This document shows, in pieces, positions 1 through 7,365 of a DNA stretch of 39,587 bases. The position numbers and the translations under genes were made by a program. Every line of letters starts with the position of its first letter. The stretch's first letter is position 1. The stretch covers positions 1 to 39,587 of the forward strand of contig JAFAAS010000114.1 in NCBI GenBank assembly GCA_023426435.1, written 5' to 3'. This DNA comes from Verrucomicrobiota bacterium. Lineage in GTDB: Bacteria; Verrucomicrobiota; Verrucomicrobiia; Opitutales; Opitutaceae. Under the pieces are notes generated by a model that made no database searches, had not been told where the DNA came from, and saw nothing but the letters and a program-made list of their open reading frames with translations.

Positions 1-58
1 CCCGGGGGGCCCAAACCCCCGACCCAGGGCGCGCCCCGGGTTGCGGAGCTGTGGCCTG

Positions 59-1039
59 TCAGGATTGCGGGCCCCACATCCAGCGCAGGATGTCGGGGAG
101 CAGTTGGCCGCCGTGGGCGTCGGAGTGGTGGCCGTCGCCCCAGACGTGTTTCACGCGGTAGCGCGGGCCGGAGTCATTGAAGCGATCGGCGCGGGCGTTG
201 GCGTATTCGAAGGCGGAGAGCATTTGTTGGTTGGCGAGGAACCAGTTGCCGTGCTCGTTGGAAAGGTCGTTGGAGCCGTCCTGGAGGAAGATGCGCAGAG
301 GCTTGATCGGCGTTTTGCGGATGAGGGTGGGGTAGAGATCGCCGCCGGGGGTCATGGGCTGCCCGTATTTGGCGGGCCGATACCCGATGGAGACGTAGCT
401 GCCGATCATGCTGATGACGTTGCGGAATTGGTGGGGATATTCCCATGCGGTGGTGAACGCGCAGATCGCGCCGCTGCTCGTGCCGCCGATCGCGCGACGC
501 TCGGGGTCGTCGGTGATCTTGTAGGTTTTCTTGAGCATGGGGATGAATTCCCAGCAGATCATGCGGGCGTAGGAATCGTTGAGGGCGTCGTATTCGTTGG
601 CGCGGTTGTTGGGATTACTCATCCCGAGATCGTCGGGATATTTGTCGCCGATGTGGCCGGGGGTGATGAAGAGGCCGATGGTGACGGGGATTTCCTTCTT
701 GTGGATCAGGTTGGCGAGGACGTTTTGGACGCGGAGGGAGCCGTTGGGATTGGTGGCGCGCTGGCCGTCGTGGAAGACGAGGAGGTTGGCTTCGGCTTCG
801 CCGGTGTATTGGTCGGGGATGAAGATCCAGTAGCGGCGGACGGTGCCGGGGAAGTTGATGCTGCGAAATTCGAACGGGCCTTCGAGTTTGCCCTGGGGGA
901 CGCCTTCCTGGACGAGCGAGTCGGCGGTGAGCGGGTAGTCGCCGGGTTTGCGTTCGGTCGGGGCGGAGTCAGCAGCGAGGCAAGGACTCGCACTGAATAG
1001 AGCGGTTGTGACAACGAGGAGCAGGCAACGGAGGAGCAT
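59..1039 (-). CDS. Secreted esterase, alpha/beta hydrolase (enterochelin-esterase-like)
   Basis: A 326-residue alpha/beta-hydrolase of the putative esterase family (Fes/IroE/antigen-85 type). The ATG at 1039 was chosen because it begins a good Sec signal peptide (MLLRCLLLVVTTALFSASPC, cleavage near ALA-AD at residues 22-24); the reading frame stays open a further 35 codons upstream but that part is Arg-rich and unlike a protein start. The nucleophile elbow is G-T-S-S-G with Ser188. A conserved DGSND stretch and a late GDGHH stretch are the expected Asp and His of the triad. No shine-dalgarno sequence is visible. It is monocistronic and probably periplasmic or secreted, hydrolysing a carboxylic ester; the substrate (siderophore ester, acylated sugar or other) cannot be told. 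The family call is firm, the substrate unknown. Confidence 0.85.
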   Translation of the reverse strand: MLLRCLLLVVTTALFSASPCLAADSAPTERKPGDYPLTADSLVQEGVPQGKLEGPFEFRSINFPGTVRRYWIFIPDQYTGEAEANLLVFHDGQRATNPNGSLRVQNVLANLIHKKEIPVTIGLFITPGHIGDKYPDDLGMSNPNNRANEYDALNDSYARMICWEFIPMLKKTYKITDDPERRAIGGTSSGAICAFTTAWEYPHQFRNVISMIGSYVSIGYRPAKYGQPMTPGGDLYPTLIRKTPIKPLRIFLQDGSNDLSNEHGNWFLANQQMLSAFEYANARADRFNDSGPRYRVKHVWGDGHHSDAHGGQLLPDILRWMWGPQS

Positions 1040-1547
1040 AGGAGAATAACGTCTTCGCGCGCGTGACGCGCGGCGGGGCAAGTCGATTCTCCGCGAGAGA
1101 GGATTCGCGGTGCAAACGTGAAAACGGGGCCGGCAGAGTGTCACCTATTAGGTGACACTTTAAGCAGCGGCACCGCCTCGATGCACGAGACGCGGTGTCG
1201 CGGGGCGGGGCTGAGGGAAAGCGTGCGAGGTGAGATCACCTCCAAGCAGACCCTACCTCCAGTCGAGTCTGGCTGGCAGTTGCTTACTTCCGGCGGCCAG
1301 ATCGTGGGGGCGCGAGCGAGGAAGGTGAAGTGGGGGCCGCTTTGACGAGGTGTTCGTTTTGTCCCTACCGGAAAGGCCGAGGAGATAAAAACGCGAAGGC
1401 GGTTGGAAGACCTCCAACTCGCATTGCCGAGGTTGGGCCGTCGGATACTCGGCGCCTGATTTCCACTTAAGCATTTCGCGCGGACGAGGGATGATTAGCG
1501 TTTGGAAATGAACCCCGATTTCTCGTCGGTTGAGCGCTGCGTCTGAG
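1040..1547. other. Gene-free stretch upstream of the esterase
   Basis: About 500 bp with no credible gene; the short open frames are basic and low-quality. It holds the TGTCACC palindrome at 1137-1159, a second dyad GAGGTGA-GA-TCACCTC at 1227-1242, and a small hairpin GTTGGA/TCCAAC at 1402-1418. It presumably contains the esterase promoter and decayed DNA of the acetyltransferase remnant that follows. No promoter could be assigned with confidence. Confidence 0.5.
1137..1159. repeat. TGTCACC-TATTA-GGTGACA palindrome, copy 1
   Basis: Perfect 9-bp arms (AGTGTCACC / GGTGACACT) around the loop TATTA. The 19-bp core recurs exactly at 36700-36718 and with two central differences at 36654-36672. It lies about 100 bp upstream of the esterase start. 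It may be a REP-type interspersed repeat or a regulator's operator; the presence of paired copies elsewhere in an intergenic gap favours a repeat. Confidence 0.75.
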
Positions 1548-1832
1548 ATGGCGGCGGACGCAGGTCGAGAAGATGAATCTTTCAGCGTCAGCTACGACGG
1601 TGTGATGTATCACTACAATCCGCCGTATGCCGACGTGTTCATGGAGGTGAGTCCAAATTTTCGCCGACGAGGATTGGGGGCGTATTTCGTGCAGGAGTTG
1701 AAACGCGTGTGCCGCGAGGACGGGAAGGTGCCCTGTGCGCGATGCGATTTTGCGAATGTGGCGTCGCGGCAGACGTGTGTGCGGGCGGGGTTTCGCCTGG
1801 TGGGAGCGATTGTGAGTGGACGGATACGGTAA
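1548..1832 (+). pseudogene. 5'-truncated GNAT N-acetyltransferase remnant
   Basis: A 94-residue frame whose C-terminal 75 residues look like the end of a GNAT acetyltransferase: a beta-strand MEVSP, the acetyl-CoA pyrophosphate loop RRRGLGAYFV (R-x-x-G-x-G), an amphipathic helix, then NVASRQTCVRAGF, the usual N-x-x-S-x-x-x-x-x-x-x-G-F motif B region. Full GNAT proteins are 140 residues or more, and this one lacks the N-terminal strands; the first 20 residues (from ATG 1548, or TTG 1530) do not look like them. The simplest reading is a decayed gene left by deletion of its 5' half. A short functional protein is less likely. The stop codon lies inside the REP-like hairpin that follows. Confidence 0.6.
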
Positions 1833-1859
1833 GGTCGCGGCGTAAAGCCGCTCTTACCG
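1827..1859. repeat. REP-like intergenic hairpin
   Basis: Two nested stems: CGGTAAG (1827-1833) pairs with CTTACCG (1853-1859), and GCGGC (1837-1841) with GCCGC (1847-1851). Read on the minus strand it gives GTAAGAGCGGCTTTACGCCG, which from memory closely resembles the GTAGGAGCGGCTTTAGCCGC type of REP sequence known in pseudomonads and xanthomonads. It overlaps the stop codon of the GNAT remnant. With no T-run it is more likely a dispersed repeat than a terminator. Confidence 0.6.
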
Positions 1860-1881
1860 TTCTGGTCGCACGCAACCTTAG

Positions 1882-2541
1882 CTAGCTCGTGGGCGTGTCT
1901 TCGCGGAGCGTGCGGATGAATTCCTCGGCCTCGCGGATGGAGGTTTCCATGTCGGTGATGAGGCGAGTGATGTCGGCTTCGAGCTCGCGGTTGGTGGTGG
2001 TGAGCGAGGCGAGGGCGCGAGCGTTGAGGTTGTGTTTCAGGAAGAGGACCTGATCGCGGAAGGTGGAGAGGACCGGCTCCATGCGATCGGCGGCGCGGCG
2101 CATGACCTTGATGAGATCTTCGTAGCGGCGGCGGGTGAGATCGTAAGCGCGTTCGCTTTCGCGGCGGAGGTTGGCGTTCTCGTATTGTTTCAGCTCGGCC
2201 TTCCATTCGTTGAAGAGGGCTTCGGCGACGTCTTCGACGGATTCGATGCGGTCGCGGACTTCGCGGGCGCGTTGTTCGCTGCGCTGGAACTCGCGATTGA
2301 GGGAGTTGTATTTCGCCTGGAGTTCTCCGCCGTCGATTTTCGTGACGGCGAGAAATTCTTCGAGGGCGCTGGCGAATTGTTCCTTGGCGGCGTTTTGCGC
2401 GTCGCGGGTTTCCTCGACGCGATCGACGAGGATCTCGCGTTTGTGGAACCCGATTTTTTCCATCGCGCCGTAGTAGGTGGAGGAACAGCCCGCCAAGGCC
2501 GCCGCGGTGGCGACGACCGCGGTAACGAAGAGTGCTTTCAT
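1882..2541 (-). CDS. DUF2959 family lipoprotein
   Basis: A 219-residue lipoprotein of the DUF2959 family (function not established). The start at 2541 places MKALFVTAVVATAAALAGC at the N-terminus, a signal peptide ending in a canonical LAGC lipobox, so the mature protein should begin at a lipidated Cys near residue 19. The rest is almost entirely charged helix, with runs such as SEQRAREVRDRIESVEDV and long Glu/Arg/Lys heptads, suggesting an elongated coiled coil lying in the periplasm. It follows the M48 protease gene by 108 bp on the same strand and may be the last gene of the envelope operon. Family call firm; role unknown. Confidence 0.85.
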   Translation of the reverse strand: MKALFVTAVVATAAALAGCSSTYYGAMEKIGFHKREILVDRVEETRDAQNAAKEQFASALEEFLAVTKIDGGELQAKYNSLNREFQRSEQRAREVRDRIESVEDVAEALFNEWKAELKQYENANLRRESERAYDLTRRRYEDLIKVMRRAADRMEPVLSTFRDQVLFLKHNLNARALASLTTTNRELEADITRLITDMETSIREAEEFIRTLREDTPTS

Positions 2542-2649
2542 GGGGTTTTCGACCTTCGAAGGAGCGTGGGGTGCCAAGCCGCGCGGCGGAAGCTCCAAGG
2601 ACCAAGATCCAAGCTCCAAAGAAGATCCACGTTTCAGGGGAGGGCGCGG

Positions 2650-3687
2650 CTATTTCTTTTTCTTTTGGAAGGCTTCGTCGTCGTCGGCTTCGGCGGCAAA
2701 TGCGGCGTCGTCTTCGTCGAGTTCCGCGGGCGCGAGTTCGTTGGCGGGATGCGCGCCGGCGGAGGCGGGAAGATCGGCGGGAATGCTAGCGAGGGCGTCG
2801 GCCACGGAAGATTCGCGAGGGGAGGACGTGGCGGGTTCGTCGGGCAGACGGGCGATGCGTTGGTCGAGGGGCGGGTGGGTGGAGAAGATGGCGACGGAAG
2901 GGCCGGTGCGTTGTTGCAGGCGGGCGAGCACGTGACGAAGTGCGCCGGGAGCGTAGCCGACGGTGAGAGCGAGGTTGCGGCCGGATTGGTCGGCGCCGAA
3001 TTCGGTCTGCGGGTCGAAGCCTTTCTCGAGGATGGTTTTTACGAGATTGCCGATCGACGTGTCGAACGCGCTGAGTTGGGCCTGAGCCTTGGCGACATCG
3101 CTGCTGCGGAGGGCGGCGAAATCGGCGGCGCCGGAGACGAATTCGCCGCGAGCGATGATGTTGAGCGCGTGTTTGCCGGTGATGTGGGCGATCTCGTGGG
3201 CGAGCACGCTGGCGAGCGCGTCGTCGTCGTCTCCACAAAGTTCATACAATCCCCGCGTGATGAAAACGAAGCCGCCCGGAGCGGAGAAGCCGTTGAAGGA
3301 AGGCGAATCGAGGATGCCGAATTTCCATTCGAGTGCCGGGCGCGACGAGTAGTAGGCGAGGGCGCGGCCGATGAGGTTGACGCGGCGGGTGGCGTCGGCG
3401 TCGCGGAGGAGTCCGCCGTATTGGGAGATGATTTCGAGCGAGACGGATTCGCCGATCGCGAGCTCTTCCTCGGGGCCGATCCCGGTGACGCCCTTCGCGA
3501 CCTTGCCGAGGCTCTTGGCGGTGTTGAGGGCTTTGTTGAGATCGAAGGCGTGAGCGAGCGGAGAGGTGGCGGCGAAGGCAAAGAGGCACGCAAGAGCGAG
3601 TGCCAGAGGGAAAGAGGAGGTGAGGCGACGCGCGCGGAGAGCACGCCTTACCGGTGCTGCCGCGTCCTGGAGCGAGGGAGAGGTCAT
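2650..3687 (-). CDS. M48 family zinc metalloprotease, periplasmic
   Basis: A 345-residue peptidase of family M48 (HtpX/BepA/LoiP group). An N-terminal hydrophobic segment at about 26-46 ending LAHA is a signal peptide or anchor. The zinc motif is H164-E-I-A-H168, followed by a downstream glutamate in QTEFGADQSGRN as the likely third ligand. The C-terminus is unusual: an acidic stretch (ELDEDDAAFAAEADDDEAF) closed by four lysines. The ATG at 3687 is supported by AGGAG seven bases upstream and by a 4-bp ATGA overlap with the stop of the SH3-type gene, so the two are translationally coupled. A role in envelope protein quality control is known for relatives and is inferred here. Confidence 0.88.
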   Translation of the reverse strand: MTSPSLQDAAAPVRRALRARRLTSSFPLALALACLFAFAATSPLAHAFDLNKALNTAKSLGKVAKGVTGIGPEEELAIGESVSLEIISQYGGLLRDADATRRVNLIGRALAYYSSRPALEWKFGILDSPSFNGFSAPGGFVFITRGLYELCGDDDDALASVLAHEIAHITGKHALNIIARGEFVSGAADFAALRSSDVAKAQAQLSAFDTSIGNLVKTILEKGFDPQTEFGADQSGRNLALTVGYAPGALRHVLARLQQRTGPSVAIFSTHPPLDQRIARLPDEPATSSPRESSVADALASIPADLPASAGAHPANELAPAELDEDDAAFAAEADDDEAFQKKKK

Positions 3688-4172
3688 TGGAATTCTCCTT
3701 TCTTTTCGGACTTGAGGAATTCCTGGACGGTGTGGTCGGGGAGCAGCGCGTGTTGTTGTTCGAGCCATTGGAGGTCGGCGGCGGCGTCGGTCAGGCCGCG
3801 ACGTGCGGAGTAGTCGGTCGAGGTGGGAGTGAGCGGGCGAGCGGCGGTGGACGCGGTGGTGGCGCTGGCGGCGAGAGGAAGACCGTCGAGACCCTTGGTG
3901 TTGGATGGTTTTTCCTCGGATAAATTGCCGGCGAAGATCCACCCGGAGCGGCGACCGTCGGAGACGCGCAGCCAGGATCCCTGGACCTCCTCGACGCGCA
4001 GTTTCTGGGCGTAAGGCAATTGCGCGACCGGCTTGGCGAGCATCTTGGGCTCGGAGAGCAGCGCGGTTTCGACGCGTTTGGTGTAGGCGTCGCGTCCCGC
4101 GGTGAACGCGGCGGAAATTCCGGCGGCCGACGCGAGGAGGAGCGCGGCGCCGCAAAGGAGGCGGGTATTCAT
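3684..4172 (-). CDS. SH3-domain periplasmic protein
   Basis: A 162-residue protein with an N-terminal signal peptide or membrane anchor (residues 1-23, MNTRLLCGAALLLASAAGIS) and one bacterial SH3-like domain at about 45-85, visible as VAQLPYAQKLRVEEVQGSWLRV then SDGRRSGWIFAGNLSEE. Such domains usually bind peptidoglycan peptides or partner proteins in the periplasm. The C-terminal 70 residues are Ala/Thr-rich and look disordered. It sits between the cyclase and the M48 protease with ATGA overlaps at both ends (4169-4172 and 3684-3687), so these three genes are a tight coupled unit. The start at 4172 was preferred to TTG 4202 because of the overlap and the signal peptide. Confidence 0.75.
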   Translation of the reverse strand: MNTRLLCGAALLLASAAGISAAFTAGRDAYTKRVETALLSEPKMLAKPVAQLPYAQKLRVEEVQGSWLRVSDGRRSGWIFAGNLSEEKPSNTKGLDGLPLAASATTASTAARPLTPTSTDYSARRGLTDAAADLQWLEQQHALLPDHTVQEFLKSEKKGEFQ

Positions 4173-6259
4173 TTTGTGGATAGGGAGAGGACGGGCTGCC
4201 AATCGGGCGGGGGCGGTTGTTGCGCGAAGCGGCGGGATTCGTCGAGGAGGAGCGCGGTCATGCGGTCTTGCGGGGCGAGCGCGGCGGCTTCGGAAAAAGC
4301 GCGGGCAGCTTCGGAAAAATCGCGCGTCGTGTAAAGGGCGTGCGCGCGGGTGTAGGCGGCGAGGAAGCGTTGTTGAGCGGCGGATACGGCGTCGCGTTCG
4401 CCGATCAGCTCATAGACGGGCACGGCGGTTTTCTTGCCCTTGACGCGAAGCGCGGAGAGCGGGCGAAGAATCAGGGTATCGCGCACGAGGTTCGCGGTGT
4501 TTTCTCCGACGAGGATGCCCGTCCCAAACTCCTTGTTGGCGCCCTCGAGGCGTGAGGCGAGGTTCACGCAGTCGCCCAGGACGGTGTAGTTTCTTTTTCG
4601 ATGCGAGCCCATGTTGCCGACGATCATCTCGCCGGTGTTGATGCCGATGCGCAGGCCGAGGGTGCGGCCGTAGGTGCGGGCGAGGTGGTCGTTGCGCGCG
4701 GCGAGGAGGCGCTGGGTGGCGAGGGCGCCGCGGCAGGCGGCGAGCGCGTGATCGGGTTGTGCGAGTGGAACGCCAAAGACGGCCATGACGGCGTCGCCAA
4801 TGTATTTGTCGATGTAAGCGCCGTGGGCGAGGAGGCAGTCGCTGGTTTCCTGGAGGTAGCCGTTGACGATATCAAGGAGTTGTTCCGGCGAGACTTGTTC
4901 GGAGAGATCGGTAAAACCCGCGAGATCGCAGAAGAACACGGTCGCTTCGCGGCGTTCGCCGCCGAGTTCGATCGCGGATGGATCGCGAACAAGGAGGTCG
5001 ACCACTTCGGGTGCGACGTAGCTGCCGAAGATCGCCTGGACCTCGCGGCGGCGTCGCTGTTCGAGCCAGAAGCGTTCGATCGCGACGCCCAGCAAGGCGA
5101 AGAGCGCGGCGACGACGGGCGTGGTGGGCGGTAGGAACCAGCCGGTGGAAAGACCGAAATAGGCGGCGCCGACGGTGCCGGCGATGAGCGCGACGGCGGC
5201 GAGCGCGGGAAATGCGACGGTGTTGAGGCGCGAGCCGATCCAAACGATCAGCGCCAGAAAAGCGGTGGCGAGCGCGAGTGGCGCCACGGGCGGCAAGGTG
5301 CGGATGAATCCGGAGCCGGCGAGATTCGCCCAGGCGGTCCAATGGTAGAGGACGCCAGGCTCGAGGCCGCCGATCGCGAACGGTTTCTGGTCGAACGTGC
5401 CGGCGGCGTTGGCTCCGACGAATACGACCCGGTCGCGCACGTCGTCGAAACCGGCGCCGGTGAGTCTTGGTTGCGAGCGAAGAGCGTGCGCGAGTGCCGT
5501 GGGGGTCAGTTCGGATGCGGATTCCGAGACGGCTGTGACGAGGTCCACGCCGGCGAGAATGAAGCGGACGGCGGAGAGAACCGGCACGCGGGGCGACGTT
5601 TGGAGTTCTTGAATCCCGCCGTGCCAGCGAAGAAGGCTGCCGGGGTCCGTCGGCGCGGATGCGAGTGCGGTGACCGCGAGCGAATCGGAAACGGAGTAAC
5701 GGCGCAGAACGCCGTCCGGATCGGGAACGCCCTCGGCGAGGCCGGTGCGGGCATGCGTGAACAAGTCGGGATGCGTCGAGGTGAAGGTTTCGTTCCAGAA
5801 AATCGGGGCATGCGTCGCGGTGCGCGCGAGCGAAACCTCGGGAAGGCCGGCAGCGAGAGCGCCCAGAAATTCGTCCTGAAGGGCGTCGGCGGAGTGGTCG
5901 AGAAAGACGAAATCGAGGATGATCTTCTTCGCACCGGCGCGTTCCAAGCCGGCGATCAAGGCGGCGAACGTCCATCGCGGAGGCGGCCAGCTGGCGATGT
6001 GGCCTTCTGCGCGCAGGGCGTCGAGCGTGGCGTCGTCGACCAGCACGAGCGCCGAGCCCTCGGGTGGCTGGACCTTGCGAGCGGGATTTCGCGCGGCGAA
6101 GTCGAAGAACGCGCGGTCGCCGGTCGTGCCGAGCGGCGAAAAGTGAACCACGGCAACGAGAGCAAGGATCGGGACGAGCCAGCGCCAGCGGAGCGAAAGC
6201 ACGTCGTGGGGAGGCGCGGACACGCGGGAGAAGGAGCCAGCAGAGAGGAGCCGTCGCAA
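4169..6259 (-). CDS. CHASE2 transmembrane adenylate/guanylate cyclase
   Basis: A 696-residue class III cyclase making cyclic AMP from ATP. Order: N-terminal membrane segment (about 27-45), extracytoplasmic CHASE2 sensor (about 55-320), three membrane helices (about 325-405), then the cytoplasmic catalytic domain (about 435-625) and a helical TPR-like tail. The two metal-binding Asp are in FFCDLAGFTDLSE and IGDAVMAVFG. The Lys of DKYIGD and the Asp of LGDCVNLASRLEG match adenylate rather than guanylate cyclases. No ATG is available: the frame begins at TTG 6259, or GTG 6223, and neither has a clear ribosome-binding site. It is the first gene of the operon with the SH3-type and M48 genes, so cAMP may report envelope state (inference). 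Confidence 0.88.
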   Translation of the reverse strand: MRRLLSAGSFSRVSAPPHDVLSLRWRWLVPILALVAVVHFSPLGTTGDRAFFDFAARNPARKVQPPEGSALVLVDDATLDALRAEGHIASWPPPRWTFAALIAGLERAGAKKIILDFVFLDHSADALQDEFLGALAAGLPEVSLARTATHAPIFWNETFTSTHPDLFTHARTGLAEGVPDPDGVLRRYSVSDSLAVTALASAPTDPGSLLRWHGGIQELQTSPRVPVLSAVRFILAGVDLVTAVSESASELTPTALAHALRSQPRLTGAGFDDVRDRVVFVGANAAGTFDQKPFAIGGLEPGVLYHWTAWANLAGSGFIRTLPPVAPLALATAFLALIVWIGSRLNTVAFPALAAVALIAGTVGAAYFGLSTGWFLPPTTPVVAALFALLGVAIERFWLEQRRRREVQAIFGSYVAPEVVDLLVRDPSAIELGGERREATVFFCDLAGFTDLSEQVSPEQLLDIVNGYLQETSDCLLAHGAYIDKYIGDAVMAVFGVPLAQPDHALAACRGALATQRLLAARNDHLARTYGRTLGLRIGINTGEMIVGNMGSHRKRNYTVLGDCVNLASRLEGANKEFGTGILVGENTANLVRDTLILRPLSALRVKGKKTAVPVYELIGERDAVSAAQQRFLAAYTRAHALYTTRDFSEAARAFSEAAALAPQDRMTALLLDESRRFAQQPPPPDWQPVLSLSTK

Positions 6260-6358
6260 GCCGGCAGGAGCGAGCGGTGGCGCGGGAGGGGAAGGGGAGG
6301 TGTTTCAAGACACACACAAAGATTGTGCATCAAGCCTGGCGTTGCAGAAAGCTTGCGC

Positions 6359-7186
6359 ATGGCCTGGCATCTCGACGCAGCAGTGATTCGTGGAACGTTG
6401 GATAATCGTGAGCGCGGACAGGTGAGCGGGCGGGTTTGGTTGGTGGGAAGGGATGATCCGCTGGAGTTGGCGCTGGCGGGAGATCCGTGGAGGGACCTGG
6501 CCGGGCGGGTGTTGGCGTTCGAGAATCCGCACCCGCAGGCGCTGCCGTTTGTGGCGGAGCTGACTCGCGTGCAGGCCGGCGTCGTGGGCGATTGCACGGC
6601 TTCGAAGAAAGTGAAGGTGTTGGGAAGCCCGGAGGCGGCGGAGCATTGGCGGAACGGATTGCAGCTCGAGTGGTTCAGCGCGGACGGTCGCGTGGCGATC
6701 GAATCGGTCACGTTTCGCATCGATGTTTCCAAGGAGAGCGCGTGGACGATGACCTTGGCGGAGGAGGCTCTCCAGCGGGGCGAGAACGAGAAAAGGCGGC
6801 GGCGTCACGTCGCCAGCCTTCGAGAAGATATGGATATCGGGAGAACGGATACGGCACGCCAGGCGCCCGTCGACGGGTTGCGAGCCATGTGGGCGGGGTG
6901 GCACGAGGATGCGTTGGCGGATTTCGCCGCCGCCATCGAAGCAGCCGAAGTGGCGCTGGCGTCGATGCCGGAAGGCGAAGGCGAGATCGCGAAACGGCGG
7001 AGGAAGGCCGTGGAGCGGCTCGAAACGATTCGAAGCTACCTGGGCGACGTGTCGCGCGCGGCGGCGTTTTGTGTGAACGAAGGGTTCTTCGAGGCGCGTT
7101 GGGGTGAGCTCGTGCAGGCCCGCATCGAGTCGCACGTCGCCCGCATCGACGGATTGCTGCGAGGATTCCAGCAGGCGGAGAGATGA
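6359..7186 (+). CDS. Conserved-looking protein of unknown function
   Basis: A 275-residue soluble protein that I do not recognise. The start at ATG 6359 (MAWHLDAAVIRG) is the first good start after the divergent cyclase gene; the frame continues far upstream but opposite the cyclase. The first 100 residues look beta-rich (TLDNRERGQVSGRVWLVGRD, LAFENPHPQALPF) and contain the phrase TRVQAGVVGDCTASKKVKV; the last 130 are strongly helical and charged (MWAGWHEDALADFAAAIEAAEV, EIAKRRRKAVERLETIRSY). No signal peptide, membrane helix or catalytic motif is visible. Codon use and protein character look real: the region is long and free of stops and composition is balanced. It shares the 100-bp gap 6260-6358 with the divergent cyclase. 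Confidence 0.75.
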   Translation: MAWHLDAAVIRGTLDNRERGQVSGRVWLVGRDDPLELALAGDPWRDLAGRVLAFENPHPQALPFVAELTRVQAGVVGDCTASKKVKVLGSPEAAEHWRNGLQLEWFSADGRVAIESVTFRIDVSKESAWTMTLAEEALQRGENEKRRRRHVASLREDMDIGRTDTARQAPVDGLRAMWAGWHEDALADFAAAIEAAEVALASMPEGEGEIAKRRRKAVERLETIRSYLGDVSRAAAFCVNEGFFEARWGELVQARIESHVARIDGLLRGFQQAER

Positions 7187-7262
7187 TGGCGGCTCCCCAT
7201 GGGGTCCTTTGTCGGCCCGCGCGGCGAACGAACTACGCGCTGGCTGAGACTTCAGGCCAGAT

Positions 7263-7303
7263 GGAGGAATCTATGTTTTCTCCGGCCTTTGCCGGGTTCC
7301 TCC
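7263..7303 (+). promoter_or_regulatory. Nested hairpin in the amylase leader
   Basis: GGAGGAA (7263-7269) pairs with TTCCTCC (7297-7303), and inside it CCGGC (7282-7286) pairs with GCCGG (7291-7295). It lies 60 bp upstream of the amylase start in a 179-bp gap. It could be an mRNA leader structure or a weak terminator for the preceding gene; there is no T-run. Confidence 0.4.
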
Positions 7304-7365
7304 GGTCATCTTTGCTGGTGAGAATCGCGGCGCTGTCCTCCGTTGAGACGAACCCCGGAGATCCC

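Noticed and set aside
1232..1243. A stretch resembling the 16S rRNA 3' end (GATCACCTCC)
   Set aside because: Only about ten bases match and no rRNA sequence precedes it.
7183..7365. Upstream extension of the amylase frame to ATG 7183
   Set aside because: The extension has no signal peptide and the ATG at 7366 has a ribosome-binding site and a good signal peptide.
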